A stretch of DNA of 64,000 nt, taken from NCBI GenBank assembly GCA_964608265.1, contig CAZSNP010000011.1:24192-88191 (forward strand). The letters run 5' to 3'. Shown here piece by piece: positions 8,838-17,139 of this stretch. A model generated the notes under the pieces. It saw only the letters and a program-made list of their open reading frames with translations, searched no databases and was not told the origin of the DNA. Positions within the stretch are counted from its first letter, which is position 1. The number at the start of each line of letters is the position of its first letter. Both the position numbers and the translations under genes were made by a program. This stretch comes from JANWXR01 sp964608265. Its GTDB lineage: Bacteria; Chloroflexota; Anaerolineae; Anaerolineales; UBA6663.

Positions 8838-9527
8838 TTATCGATTGGCGAAGCGGTAGCCCACGCCGCGCGAGGTGATGATGTAGTCGGGGTGCTCGGG
8901 GTCGCGCTCGATCTTCTTGCGCAAGTAGTGCACGTACAGCTTCAAACTCTCGGTGGCCTCGTTGTACTCCGGCCCCCAGGCATGCGCGATGAGTTCGCTG
9001 CGGGTGAGGACGCGGCCGGCGTTGCGCGCCAGGTGCGAGAGCAAAGAAAACTCCTTCGGCGTCAGCTCGACCGACTTACCGCGCACGAACACCTCACGCG
9101 TCAAAAAGTTGATCTGCAGATCGCCGTTGCTGAACGCCAACTCATCGGTGGCTTTGCTATCCGACGTCTGCCGGCGCAGGTGCGACTTCACCCGCGCGAC
9201 CAACTCGCGATTGTCGAAGGGCTTGACGATGTAATCATCGCCGCCGATCTCCAGCCCTTTCACCACATCCTTGATCCCCGACTTGGCGGTGATGAACATG
9301 ATCGGGACCTCGGTGAATTCGCGCATGCGGCGACACACTTCCCACCCATCCATCTCGGGCATCATCACATCCAGCAGCACCATATCTGGCGTTTGCTCTT
9401 GCGCCATCCGTAGCCCTTCGGAGGCCAGGGCGGTTGTGATGGTCTGAAAACCGTTATGCTGCAACAGGGTACTGACGAGCCAGCAGGTGTTCTCGTCGTC
9501 ATCAATCACCAGAATCTTGTTCGCCAT
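8838..9527 (-). CDS. OmpR/PhoB-family response regulator
   Basis: 229 residues. The N-terminal receiver domain has the acidic pair in ILVIDDDENT, the phosphoacceptor Asp in MVLLDVMMPEMDGWE (about residue 53), the Thr in FITAKSG and the Lys in IVKPFDN. The C-terminal winged helix (residues 130-227) ends HYLRKKIERDPEHPDYIITSRGVGYRF-like (given here in part: RKKIERDP, RGVGYRF), typical of OmpR-type DNA binding. No histidine kinase gene is adjacent, so it is an orphan regulator here. A promoter with a 6-5-6 inverted repeat over its -10 box lies directly upstream, which could allow autoregulation. Confidence 0.93.
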   Translation of the reverse strand: MANKILVIDDDENTCWLVSTLLQHNGFQTITTALASEGLRMAQEQTPDMVLLDVMMPEMDGWEVCRRMREFTEVPIMFITAKSGIKDVVKGLEIGGDDYIVKPFDNRELVARVKSHLRRQTSDSKATDELAFSNGDLQINFLTREVFVRGKSVELTPKEFSLLSHLARNAGRVLTRSELIAHAWGPEYNEATESLKLYVHYLRKKIERDPEHPDYIITSRGVGYRFANR

Positions 9528-9549
9528 GATTTATCCCGATTGGAGAAGC

Positions 9550-9587
9550 GTTAGAAAAAGTCTAACACGGCCTCCGAACAAAGGCAA
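9550..9587 (-). promoter_or_regulatory. Promoter and possible operator of the response regulator gene
   Basis: On the minus strand TTGCCT (9587-9582) and TAGACT (9564-9559) are separated by 17 bases. The inverted repeat GTTAGA-N5-TCTAAC (9550-9566) overlaps the -10 box and could bind a dimeric regulator, for example the response regulator itself. Confidence 0.45.
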
Positions 9588-9612
9588 CTCCAACAAACCG
9601 AAATTACTGGGA

Positions 9613-9637
9613 GTTTGGTCATGGTTTTCAACCAAAC
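9613..9637. promoter_or_regulatory. Inverted repeat between response regulator and nurA
   Basis: GTTTGGT (9613-9619) and ACCAAAC (9631-9637) form a perfect 7-base inverted repeat with an 11-base spacer in the divergent gap. It could be an operator serving either gene; nothing else supports this. Confidence 0.3.
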
Positions 9638-9678
9638 GTGAGTTTCTCCAGCCGAACACTCGTGCTACAATGCCGCAC

Positions 9679-10872
9679 ATGGCGCTCGAACTCAACAAGC
9701 TGATGGCCGATGTCAATGCGCTCAGTGGCAGCGCTGTGCAGCGATTGGCCGAGCAGGCCGAACGGCTGCCGGTGGCACGTGCCATCCTCAACGACATCGC
9801 CGCCGCCGATGACGCCCTGCGCCGCAAGATCCGTGCGGCCGGCAACCGCTGGGCCGGCGCCATCCCCACCGACCAGGACGTCCATCGCCCGTATCCGCTG
9901 CCGCCGCATCCCGCGCGCGCCAACGTCCTTGCCGCCGATGGCTCGCAGATTTATCCCGACCGGCACGGCGTGGCGCTGTACTACCTCGTAAACGTCGGCA
10001 GCCTGATCTTTCGACATGGTTCGGGCGAGGCCCCGATCACGCAATCGCAGCCGCAGGTGTTTTTTGAAGATGCTGATTTGTATGATGAGGACGGCGGGCA
10101 GATCTCGGCGCAGCAGATCGATGTGCTGCGCGATGTGGGCGAACTCCGCGAGTTGGCGCGGCTCGCCCAACTCGAAGCGGCCTCCGCGCCCACGCTGGCG
10201 CTGCTCGACAATGGCTTGCTGTTGTACATCTCGCTGCAGGCCCAGAACCGCTCCGAGATCGAGGCCGCCCTGCGCCCGTACCTGCACGAACTCGATGGAT
10301 TGAAGGCCAGCGGCGCGGCGGTGGCCGGGGTGGTGGATCGCCCGCGCGCCTCGGGGGTGCTGCGGTTGTTGCACCTGCACACGCTCCACCTCGACGAGGT
10401 CGAGCAGCACGCCGAACGCTACAAATCGAGCCCAGCCTTCCGCCACCTCACTGATGCCATGCTCTTCAGCTTTTTGCAGCCCGGTGAACGCAGCGCGGTG
10501 TTCGAGAACGCCACGCCCGCCAACCGCGATCACTATCAGCCGCGCGGGCATTCGGTGCACTTCTTCTATCTCAACGCGGGCCGCCCCGGCAAAGACGCGC
10601 TGCTCCGCATCGAGGTGCCCGAGTGGGTGGCTCACAATCCCGACCAGCTTGATTTTGTGCACGCCGCCATCGTCGAGCAGTGCCGTGTGAGCGATGGCTT
10701 TCCATATGTGTTGATGCGCGCGCACGAGCTAGCCGTCGTCACCGTGGCCGAGCGCCGCGAACTTGAGCAACTCGTCGTCGGCGCCCTTGTCCGGCGCGGC
10801 CTGCAGCCGAGCCTGTCGCAGAAGGCGCAGGGCAAGGTGTGGACGGGGGCGGGCGGGCAGAGAAATCCGTGA
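9679..10872 (+). CDS. nurA: NurA-domain 5'-3' nuclease
   Basis: 397 residues, start MALELNKLMADVNAL (an ATG nine bases upstream is also possible). The segment VLAADGSQIYPDRHG (about residue 90) is the conserved NurA motif with the catalytic Asp of an RNase H-like fold; a later acidic residue lies in GVVDRPRASGVLRLL. The C-terminal part (IEVPEWVAHNP, YPYVL-like VLMRAHELAVVT) also matches the family. NurA works as a dimer docked on the HerA hexamer and resects DNA ends. The HerA gene follows 720 bases downstream, separated by a HAS-barrel-like gene, and Mre11/Rad50 genes lie 5-10 kb further on, which strongly supports a role in double-strand break end processing. Confidence 0.85.
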   Translation: MALELNKLMADVNALSGSAVQRLAEQAERLPVARAILNDIAAADDALRRKIRAAGNRWAGAIPTDQDVHRPYPLPPHPARANVLAADGSQIYPDRHGVALYYLVNVGSLIFRHGSGEAPITQSQPQVFFEDADLYDEDGGQISAQQIDVLRDVGELRELARLAQLEAASAPTLALLDNGLLLYISLQAQNRSEIEAALRPYLHELDGLKASGAAVAGVVDRPRASGVLRLLHLHTLHLDEVEQHAERYKSSPAFRHLTDAMLFSFLQPGERSAVFENATPANRDHYQPRGHSVHFFYLNAGRPGKDALLRIEVPEWVAHNPDQLDFVHAAIVEQCRVSDGFPYVLMRAHELAVVTVAERRELEQLVVGALVRRGLQPSLSQKAQGKVWTGAGGQRNP

Positions 10873-10898
10873 AGGGCAGCCCAGCACAGGGAGAGACA

Positions 10899-11480
10899 AT
10901 GACCATTGGCCGCCTCCTCCGCAGTTCCACCACCGGCTTTGTCTTCGGCTGTCGCGTGGCTGAGGCCGATGTGCCGCGCTTCGGCGAGTTTGTCAAAGCG
11001 CCGGCGCAGCGCGGCCAGGCCGAGGTCATCGGCCTCGTCTACGACATCATCATGGAGGGCGATGCCTTTGTGCGCCAGATGGTGGCCGCGCCCGACCTGA
11101 CCGAGGAGTACGTGCAGGATATGCGCCTGAACCGCAGTGTGCCGATTGAGGTCAGCGTGCTGGCCATCGGTTACCGCAGCCACGATCAATGGGTGCAGTC
11201 GCTGCCGCCGCAGCCGCCGGTCACGCTCGACCGCATCAGCCTGGCCTCGATTGACGAAGTGGTGGAGTTCACCGCGCGCTTCGACTATCTGCGCCTGCTG
11301 CTCGACGCCTTCGACGCGCCGACCGACGAGCTCATCGCCACCTCGCTGCGCCAGGCTGCCGGGCTGCGCGCCCCGGCTGAGCGCAATCGCTTCCTGCGCG
11401 ACGCGGGCCGCGAACTCGCCCGCCTGCTCAGCCGCGACCTGGCGCGTTTGGAAAACCTGCTGCGCCGGATCAAGCCGTGA
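10899..11480 (+). CDS. Stand-alone HAS-barrel-like protein between nurA and herA
   Basis: 193 residues, start MTIGRLLRSSTTGFVFGCRV, with AGGGAGA ahead of the ATG. The first ~80 residues (RLLRSSTTGFVF, FGEFVKAPA, VIGLVYDIIMEGD) read like the HAS-barrel found at the N-terminus of HerA and F1 ATPases, a small beta-barrel for protein-protein contact. The C-terminal 70 residues look helical (LRLLLDAFDAPTDELIATSL, RELARLLSRDLARLENLLR). No catalytic motif is seen. Position inside the nurA-herA operon suggests a third subunit or adaptor of the resection complex. The HAS-barrel assignment is my pattern match and not a database hit. Confidence 0.6.
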   Translation: MTIGRLLRSSTTGFVFGCRVAEADVPRFGEFVKAPAQRGQAEVIGLVYDIIMEGDAFVRQMVAAPDLTEEYVQDMRLNRSVPIEVSVLAIGYRSHDQWVQSLPPQPPVTLDRISLASIDEVVEFTARFDYLRLLLDAFDAPTDELIATSLRQAAGLRAPAERNRFLRDAGRELARLLSRDLARLENLLRRIKP

Positions 11481-11497
11481 AGCTATGGGGACAGTTA

Positions 11498-11556
11498 GCG
11501 CAAGGACGCAATGAACGGCCTCCCTTTGCGCCGTTGCCTCTTCGCGCCTTTGCGTT
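11498..11556. repeat. Imperfect palindrome upstream of herA
   Basis: Words such as GCGCAAGGACGCAA on the left are mirrored by CGCGCCTTTGCGTT on the right, with CTTTGCGCC in the middle. It is of the same build as the intergenic palindromes elsewhere in the window: short near-repeats on one arm and their complements on the other. Confidence 0.5.
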
Positions 11557-11595
11557 ATATCTGCTTTGAAAATGACAGCGCCGAAGGATTGACCA

Positions 11596-13290
11596 ATGAC
11601 ATCCCGCTCTGAAGACCGTGATTTCCTCCTCAACAACCGCAGCCCGCTGTTGCGCAACCGCCTGGGCCTCGTCATCGGCGGGTCGCTCTCGCAGGGATTG
11701 GATGTCAAACTCGAAGTCGAAGACCTCAGCCGCGGGGTCCCGCTCGGCAGCCGCCTCGAGGGCATCGCCGTCGGCAAATATGTCGTCATCGATGGCAGCA
11801 CGCGCCAGTTCTTCTCCATCGTCACCGACATCGCCCTCGACCACACCACGCCCGACCTGCTCAAATCGCCGCCGCCCGCCGACGATGATTTCGCCAAACA
11901 AGTCTACGGCGCCGAGCTGGCGTTTGGCCGGCTGCAGGTCGCGCCGATGCTGGTCTTCGATCAGGGCGACGACAAACCCAGGCCGGTCAAAACCATCCCG
12001 ACCCACTTCGCGCCGGTGTACGAGGCGACCGAGGACGACGTCAACCGCGTCTTTGGGCAGGAAGATGACGAACACTTCCACATCGGCACGCCGCTGGATA
12101 TGGAGCGCGTCAAGGTCAACCTCGACCTCAAACGCTTCGTCGAGCGGTCGTCGGGCGTGTTCGGCAAGTCGGGCACCGGCAAGAGCTTCATCACCCGCAC
12201 CATCCTCGGCGGCATCGTCAGGGCCGATGTGGCCTCGTGTTTGATCTTCGACATGCACAACGACTACGGCTGGAGCGTGCGCGACGAGCATGGGCGCGAG
12301 TTCAAGGGCCTGCGGCAGCTCTTCGATACGAGCAGGGTACAGGTGATCACGCTCGACCCGGAGACCTCGCGCCATCGCGGCAGCAGGACCGACGGCACGC
12401 TGCAAATCGGCTGGGATCAGATCGAGCCGGAGGATGTGGAGATGTTGCAGGACATCCTCGGCCTGAGCGATGTGCAGGTCGGCTCGCTTTACTATCTGCA
12501 CCGCAAGCTGCGCAAAGGCTGGATCGCCGAGCTGCTGCGCGAGGACGACAACAACGCCATCACCGAGATCGAAGAGTCGGAGAAGATTCAGAAGGGCACG
12601 CTGCGCGCTATCCAGCGCAAGTTTGAGTTCTTCCGCCGCTTCGGCTTTATGCGCGAGACCACGCCGCCCGACGACCTGGTCGAGTACATCTTCAACGCCC
12701 TCAACCGCGGCATCAGCATCGTGCTGGAGTTTGGCGTGTACGGCAACACGCTGGCGGCATATGTGCTGGTGGCCAATTACCTCACGCGCCGCATCCACGC
12801 GAAGTATGTGGACAAGAAGAACAAGGCTGCCGGGCGACAGGGCGAGGAGCCGAAGCCGCTGATCATCACCATCGAAGAGGCGCACAAGTTCCTCGATCCC
12901 GAGATCGCCCAGCACACCATCTTCGGCAACATCGCCCGCGAGCTGCGCAAATACAACGTCACGCTGCTCATCGTCGATCAGCGCCCGAGCGGCATTGACG
13001 AGGAAGTGATGAGCCAGATCGGGACGCGCGTCACCTGTCTGCTCGACAACGAGGCCGACATCCGCGCGGTGTTCTCCGGCGTGAGCGGGGCGAACCAGTT
13101 GCGCGAGGTGCTCAGCCGTCTCGACACCCAGCAGCAGGCCCTCATCCTCGGCCACGCCGTGCCCATGCCCGTGGTCGTCAAGACGCGCGAGTACGGGCCG
13201 GAGCTTTACAAGGCGCTGGGCTTGGCCGACGAGGCGGCGGCGAAAGCGAAACGCAAGAAGGACAGCGCGGCGTTGTGGGGGGAAGAGTAG
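11596..13290 (+). CDS. herA: HerA-type hexameric DNA translocase
   Basis: 564 residues. An N-terminal HAS-barrel (residues ~10-100, with GIAVGKYVVIDGS) is followed by a RecA-like ATPase: Walker A FGKSGTGKSF (about residue 193), LIFDMHNDYGW, Walker B with a double Glu in IITIEEAHKF (about 430) and a sensor region LLIVDQRPSGIDEEV followed by SQIGTRVTCLLDN. This is the HerA/FtsK (DUF87) family. HerA pumps DNA for the NurA nuclease during end resection. It sits in the order nurA, HAS-barrel gene, herA. AAGGA precedes the ATG. HerA proteins also occur in phage-defence pairs (Sir2-HerA, DUF4297-HerA), but the NurA partner argues for repair. Confidence 0.9.
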   Translation: MTSRSEDRDFLLNNRSPLLRNRLGLVIGGSLSQGLDVKLEVEDLSRGVPLGSRLEGIAVGKYVVIDGSTRQFFSIVTDIALDHTTPDLLKSPPPADDDFAKQVYGAELAFGRLQVAPMLVFDQGDDKPRPVKTIPTHFAPVYEATEDDVNRVFGQEDDEHFHIGTPLDMERVKVNLDLKRFVERSSGVFGKSGTGKSFITRTILGGIVRADVASCLIFDMHNDYGWSVRDEHGREFKGLRQLFDTSRVQVITLDPETSRHRGSRTDGTLQIGWDQIEPEDVEMLQDILGLSDVQVGSLYYLHRKLRKGWIAELLREDDNNAITEIEESEKIQKGTLRAIQRKFEFFRRFGFMRETTPPDDLVEYIFNALNRGISIVLEFGVYGNTLAAYVLVANYLTRRIHAKYVDKKNKAAGRQGEEPKPLIITIEEAHKFLDPEIAQHTIFGNIARELRKYNVTLLIVDQRPSGIDEEVMSQIGTRVTCLLDNEADIRAVFSGVSGANQLREVLSRLDTQQQALILGHAVPMPVVVKTREYGPELYKALGLADEAAAKAKRKKDSAALWGEE

Positions 13291-13328
13291 TTGTGCTAGA
13301 CTCAATGTGGTCAGGCTGGAGGTATGTC

Positions 13329-13589
13329 ATGCGAACTCTACAACTACAAACTCATGTCGGCTCCGATGGTCTCCTCAAGCTTGAGGTCCCCATTGGCCTG
13401 CGCAATATCGAACTAGAAGTGATTGTGATAGTACAGCCCCGCAAATCGGAGAATGGGGCTCAATACCGAACGCTGGAAGAGCTTGGCTGGCCGCCTGGTT
13501 TCTTTGAGCGAACCGCCGGCGCCTGGGCCGGCGAACCCATGGTGCGTGAGTCCCAGGGCACGTATGAAATCCGTGACGAGTTGGAATGA
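13329..13589 (+). CDS. VapB-like antitoxin of a type II toxin-antitoxin module
   Basis: 86 residues, start MRTLQLQTHVGSDGLLKLEV, with GGAGG six bases before the ATG. The first 45 residues resemble a short beta-strand DNA-binding fold of AbrB/VapB type (DGLLKLEVPIGL), and the C-terminal tail (GWPPGFFERTAGAW) would wrap the toxin; this tail motif is common in antitoxins next to PIN toxins. Its TGA overlaps the ATG of the PIN-domain gene (ATGA), so translation is coupled. The partner toxin is frameshifted, so the module may be inactive. Confidence 0.75.
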   Translation: MRTLQLQTHVGSDGLLKLEVPIGLRNIELEVIVIVQPRKSENGAQYRTLEELGWPPGFFERTAGAWAGEPMVRESQGTYEIRDELE

Positions 13590-13989
13590 CATACCTGCTC
13601 GACACAAACACTTGCATCGACTTTCTCAATCGGCGCAACTCTCGGATCGAGGCGCGGCTAACGACCGTTGCGGTGAGCGAGGTGAGTCTGTGTTCTGTCG
13701 TGAAGGCAGAACTTTACCTTGGCGCATATCGTAGTTCGCAGCGTGAGAAGAATCTCGCATTGCTGGCAGACTTCTTTCCCCGTTTGTGAGCTATTCATTT
13801 GACGACATTGCGAGCGAGGTGTATGGTCGTGTGCGCGCCGCGTTGATGAGTCAGGGACAGATCATTGGTCCAAATGACTTATTGATTGCGGCGATTGCGA
13901 TTGCCAATGGTCTTACCCTCGTCACCCATAACGTACGCGAGTTCGGTCGGGTTTCTGGCCTTCAATTAGAAGATTGGGAAGCAGCATAG
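13586..13989 (+). pseudogene. VapC-like PIN-domain toxin, interrupted by a frameshift
   Basis: The first reading frame (13586-13789) gives MTYLLDTNTCIDFLNRR with the first catalytic Asp and KAELYLGAYRS with the conserved Glu, and then stops after DFFPRL. The second half continues in another frame from 13786 (VSYSFDDIASEVYG, GPNDLLIAAIAIANGLTLVTHN), which supplies the remaining PIN acidic residues (ND) and VTHN. One extra base between CGTTT and GTGAGC at about 13785 would restore a full ~134-residue PIN protein. It is either a genuine inactivating deletion or a sequencing/assembly error. PIN toxins are RNases that cut tRNA or rRNA. Confidence 0.8.
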
Positions 13990-14000
13990 CGAGAACATAA

Positions 14001-14030
14001 AAGCCCGAGCCATAGGCCCGGGCTTTTTTG
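14001..14030 (+). terminator. Intrinsic terminator after the vapBC module
   Basis: AAGCCCGAGCC and GGCCCGGGCTT form an 11-base stem with one mismatch around ATA, followed by six T. On the other strand the stem is followed by four T, so it could also stop transcripts coming from the pstB fragment on the minus strand. Confidence 0.85.
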
Positions 14031-14031
14031 T

Positions 14032-14163
14032 TCACCCAAACCTCCCCGTCACATACTTCTCCGTCGTCTCGTGTTTGGGGCGGGTGAAAATCTCGCCGGT
14101 CAGGTTGTACTCCACCAACTCGCCCAGCCAGAACAGGCCGGCGATGCTGCGGCAGGCGGCATT
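14032..14163 (-). pseudogene. C-terminal fragment of a PstB-like phosphate ABC ATPase
   Basis: The minus strand encodes about 43 residues matching the end of PstB: LGELVEYNLTGEIFTRP and TEKYVTGRFG followed by a stop. Everything before the D-loop/switch region is missing. At 14163 it abuts, head to head, a longer PstB C-terminal fragment on the plus strand. The two fragments differ in sequence, so this is not a simple palindrome. Confidence 0.75.
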
Positions 14164-14521
14164 GTGGGAGGAGGTGCACGACCGGCTCAACGCCTCGGCG
14201 TTCACGCTCTCGGGCGGGCAGCAGCAACGGCTGTGCCTGGCGCGCGTGCTGGCGCTCGAACCCGAAGTGGTGTTGCTCGACGAGCCGGCCTCCGGCCTCG
14301 ACCCGATTTCGACGGCGAAGGTGGAAGAGTCATTGCAAGCCATCAAACAGGACTACACCATCGTCATCGTCCCGCACTCGGTGCAGCAGGGCGCGCGCAT
14401 CGCCGACATGGCCGCGTTTTTTCTGCAGGGCGAACTGGTCGAATACGGCCCGGGCCGCGACATCTTTGTGACCCCGCACAACAAACGCACCGAGGATTAC
14501 GTGACCGGGCGCTTCGGCTAA
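14159..14521 (+). pseudogene. C-terminal half of a PstB-like phosphate ABC ATPase
   Basis: About 120 residues from ALWEEVHDRL onward match the second half of PstB: signature TLSGGQQQRLCLARVLALEP, Walker B VVLLDEPASGLDP, H-loop His in IVIVPHSVQQ and the terminal TEDYVTGRFG. The Walker A half is absent, so it cannot be a working ATPase by itself. It starts exactly where the opposite-strand PstB fragment starts (about 14160). A rearrangement between two pstB copies, or a chimeric assembly join, would explain this. The open frame extends further upstream but without homology. Confidence 0.78.
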
Positions 14522-14580
14522 ACGGCCCGGTTGGGCGTGCTTTTGACGAAACACCCGAATCCGCGTACCCTGCGGCGTCT

Positions 14581-15810
14581 ATGACGCCGCTCACCCTCAC
14601 GCCCCAACTCGCCCGCCGCCTCTTCATCCACAAGCAACGCCTGGCCGGGCCGGCGCCCGAGCCGAACGCAGCCGGCCTGCTCGACGTGGCGCGGGCGCTT
14701 CGCTGTTTGCAACTCGACCCGATCAGCGCGGTGGCGCGCAGCCATCAACTGGTGTTGTTCAGCCGCCTCGGGCCGTATGGCCTCGACCAGCTCGATCAAT
14801 TGCTCTGGCGTGATCGCGCGCTGTTCGAGTACTGGGCCCACTGCGCCTCGCTCGTGCTGACCGAAGACTTCGCCCTGCATCAGGCGCGGATGCGGGCCTA
14901 CCCCTCGGGCGAGGGCGTGTGGAGCACACGGGCGCGCAAGTGGATCGGCGACAACGCCAGGCTCAAACGCTACATCCTCGGCCAGATCCGGAGACGCGGG
15001 CCGCTGCTCTCGCGCGACCTGGAAGAGGCCGGCCTCCAGCCCAAGGCCTGGGTCTCCACCGGTTGGACGTCGGGCCGCAACATCAGCCGGATGCTGGATT
15101 TTCTGTGGCTGTCGGGGCAGATCATGGTGACGGCGCGCCAGGGCGGGCAGAAGGTGTGGGATTTGGCGGAGCGCGTGCTGCCCGAGTGGACGCCGCGCGA
15201 GAAGCTGCGCGAACCCGAGGTGACGCGGCGCGCCATCGAGCACTCGCTGCGCGCGCTGGGCGTAGGCGCCGAGCGGCACATCAAGTATCACTTCGTGCGC
15301 GGGCGCTATCCTCACTTCAACGAGGCGATGGCTGAGCTGACACGCGAGAAGAGGATTCGAGGCGTGGAGATCAAGGGCTGGCCCGGGCAGTGGTATCTCC
15401 ACGCTGACGACGAGCCGCTGCTCGACGAATCACGCCTGGCGCCTCACGCGCCCCGCACCGCCCTCCTCTCCCCTTTCGACAACCTCATCGCCGACCGCGC
15501 CCGCACCAAGTTGATGTTCGACTTCGATTTCCGCATCGAGATCTACGTGCCGCCGGCGAAACGCAAGTACGGCTATTACGTGCTGCCCATCCTGCACGGC
15601 GATCAACTCATCGGACGGATCGACCCGCAGCTGGATCGGGAGGCCGGTTGCCTGCGGGTGAACGCCGTGTACGCGGAACCCGGCGCGCCGCGCGAGGCCG
15701 GGCCGAACGTGGCCCGCGCGGTGCAATCGCTGGCGCAGTTTCTCTCCGCCCGCGAAATCCGCTACAATCGCCGGCGCGTTCCCGTGTTCTGGAAAAAAGC
15801 GCTTCAGTAG
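14581..15810 (+). CDS. YcaQ-family winged-helix DNA glycosylase
   Basis: 409 residues, start MTPLTLTPQLARRLFIHKQ. This is the crosslink-repair glycosylase family (YcaQ/AlkZ, HTH_42): three winged-helix domains and a beta-barrel. LQLDPISAVARSH (about residue 45) contains the Gln-x-Asp catalytic motif of the YcaQ-like branch, as opposed to Gln-x-Gln in AlkZ. FEYWAHCASLVL, GRDALS-like LLSPFDNLIADR and the C-terminal GDQLIGRIDPQLDRE are also typical. These enzymes excise bulky alkylated bases and unhook interstrand crosslinks. Its place between herA and mre11 on the same strand fits a DNA-repair island. No Shine-Dalgarno is obvious. Confidence 0.88.
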   Translation: MTPLTLTPQLARRLFIHKQRLAGPAPEPNAAGLLDVARALRCLQLDPISAVARSHQLVLFSRLGPYGLDQLDQLLWRDRALFEYWAHCASLVLTEDFALHQARMRAYPSGEGVWSTRARKWIGDNARLKRYILGQIRRRGPLLSRDLEEAGLQPKAWVSTGWTSGRNISRMLDFLWLSGQIMVTARQGGQKVWDLAERVLPEWTPREKLREPEVTRRAIEHSLRALGVGAERHIKYHFVRGRYPHFNEAMAELTREKRIRGVEIKGWPGQWYLHADDEPLLDESRLAPHAPRTALLSPFDNLIADRARTKLMFDFDFRIEIYVPPAKRKYGYYVLPILHGDQLIGRIDPQLDREAGCLRVNAVYAEPGAPREAGPNVARAVQSLAQFLSAREIRYNRRRVPVFWKKALQ

Positions 15811-15856
15811 ACCGCCGACGGCGGACCACAGACCGCCGTCCGCGTCGCTCATCCTC

Positions 15857-17116
15857 ATGCCCGACCCCATCCGCGCCCTGCACTTCGCCGACCTCCATGT
15901 GGGCATGGAGAACTACGGCAAGATCGATCCGGCCACCGGCATCTCCAGCCGCATCCGTGATTTCCTCGACCGCCTCGATGAGGTCATCGGCTACGCGGAA
16001 GCGCACGACGCCGACCTGGTGCTGTTCGCGGGCGATGCGTTCAAAACGCGCGACCCCGACCCGACGCAGCAACGCGAGTTCGCGCGCCGCATCAAACGGC
16101 TGGCCGAGCGCGCGCCGGTGCTGCTGCTCGTCGGCAACCACGATGTGCCCGGCATCGCCGCGCGCGCCACCTCGATTGACATCTTCACCACGCTCGACGT
16201 GCCCAACGTCATCGTCGGGCGCAAGCCCGGCACGCAAGTGGTGCAGACGAGGCGCGGGCCGGTCTTCCTGGCGTGGATGCCCTTCCCGGTGCGCAGCCGG
16301 ATGCTGGCCAATGAAACCTACGGCTCGATCGAAGAGCTCGATCGCGCCGTGGAGAAGGCCGTGCACGGCACGCTGGCCGACTTTGCGCGGGAGGCGGCGG
16401 AGCACGACATGCCGCGCGTGCTCGCGGGCCACTTCTCGGTGGGCGGCGCGGTCTTCGGCAGCGAACGGAGCGTGATGGTGGGCCGCGACCTCCTCATCCA
16501 AAAATCCGCCCTCGCCGACCCGGCCTGGGATTACGTGGCGCTGGGGCACATCCACAAGCATCAAGACTTGACTGCCTCGGAACGAGGGCGCGGGGGTGAG
16601 GGCGAGCTGCGGGTCCCTCCCATCGTCTACTCCGGTTCGCTCGAACGCATTGACTTCGGCGAGGAGGTGGAGCCGAAGGGATTCTGCTGGCTCAACCTGC
16701 AACGCGGCGCGACGACGTGGGAGTTCGTGCGCGTGGCGGCGCGGCCCTTTCACACCTTGCGCCTCGACGCGCGCGGCGAAGCCGACCCGACCGCGCTGGT
16801 CTGTGACCGGGTCGCGGCCCGCGAGCTGACCGGCGCGGTTGTGCGCGTGACGATTGAGCTGGACGAGGGCCAGGAGCCGCTGCTGCGCAAGCGCGAGGTC
16901 GAGGCCGCCCTGACCGAAGCGGGTGTGGCCACCATCGCCGGCATCACGCTCGAGGTCGAGCGAACCGTGCGGGTGCAGGGCATCGGGGCGAACGCCGAGG
17001 CGCTGACACCGCAACAATGGCTGCACCGTTACTTTGATGCGAAGAGCAAACCGCCGGAGCGGATCGAGAAATTGATGCAGGCCGCTCAAGGATTGCTGGA
17101 CGGGGACACAGCATGA
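15857..17116 (+). CDS. sbcD: Mre11/SbcD-type DNA exonuclease subunit
   Basis: 419 residues with all metallophosphoesterase motifs of Mre11: FADLHVGMENYG (Asp-x-His), LFAGDAFKTRDP (Gly-Asp), LLLVGNHDVPG (GNHD), LAGHFSVGG and YVALGHIHKHQ (GHIH). The C-terminal 150 residues form the capping and Rad50-binding region. It acts with the ATPase encoded at 17252-19513 to open and trim blocked or hairpin DNA ends. A short low-complexity insertion (SERGRGGEGEL) lies just after GHIH. The gap to the next gene is 135 bases and carries a GC-rich palindromic repeat, so the two genes are less tightly packed than usual for sbcDC. Confidence 0.92.
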   Translation: MPDPIRALHFADLHVGMENYGKIDPATGISSRIRDFLDRLDEVIGYAEAHDADLVLFAGDAFKTRDPDPTQQREFARRIKRLAERAPVLLLVGNHDVPGIAARATSIDIFTTLDVPNVIVGRKPGTQVVQTRRGPVFLAWMPFPVRSRMLANETYGSIEELDRAVEKAVHGTLADFAREAAEHDMPRVLAGHFSVGGAVFGSERSVMVGRDLLIQKSALADPAWDYVALGHIHKHQDLTASERGRGGEGELRVPPIVYSGSLERIDFGEEVEPKGFCWLNLQRGATTWEFVRVAARPFHTLRLDARGEADPTALVCDRVAARELTGAVVRVTIELDEGQEPLLRKREVEAALTEAGVATIAGITLEVERTVRVQGIGANAEALTPQQWLHRYFDAKSKPPERIEKLMQAAQGLLDGDTA

Positions 17117-17139
17117 GAACGTTGTGCATGATTGCGGCT

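Noticed and set aside
11596..13290. HerA as part of an anti-phage system (Sir2-HerA type)
   Set aside because: The partner is NurA, and repair genes surround it; no Sir2 or DUF4297 gene is present.
14071..15810. A 579-codon frame extending upstream of the YcaQ gene
   Set aside because: The first 170 codons are a shadow of the PstB fragments; homology begins at the ATG at 14581.
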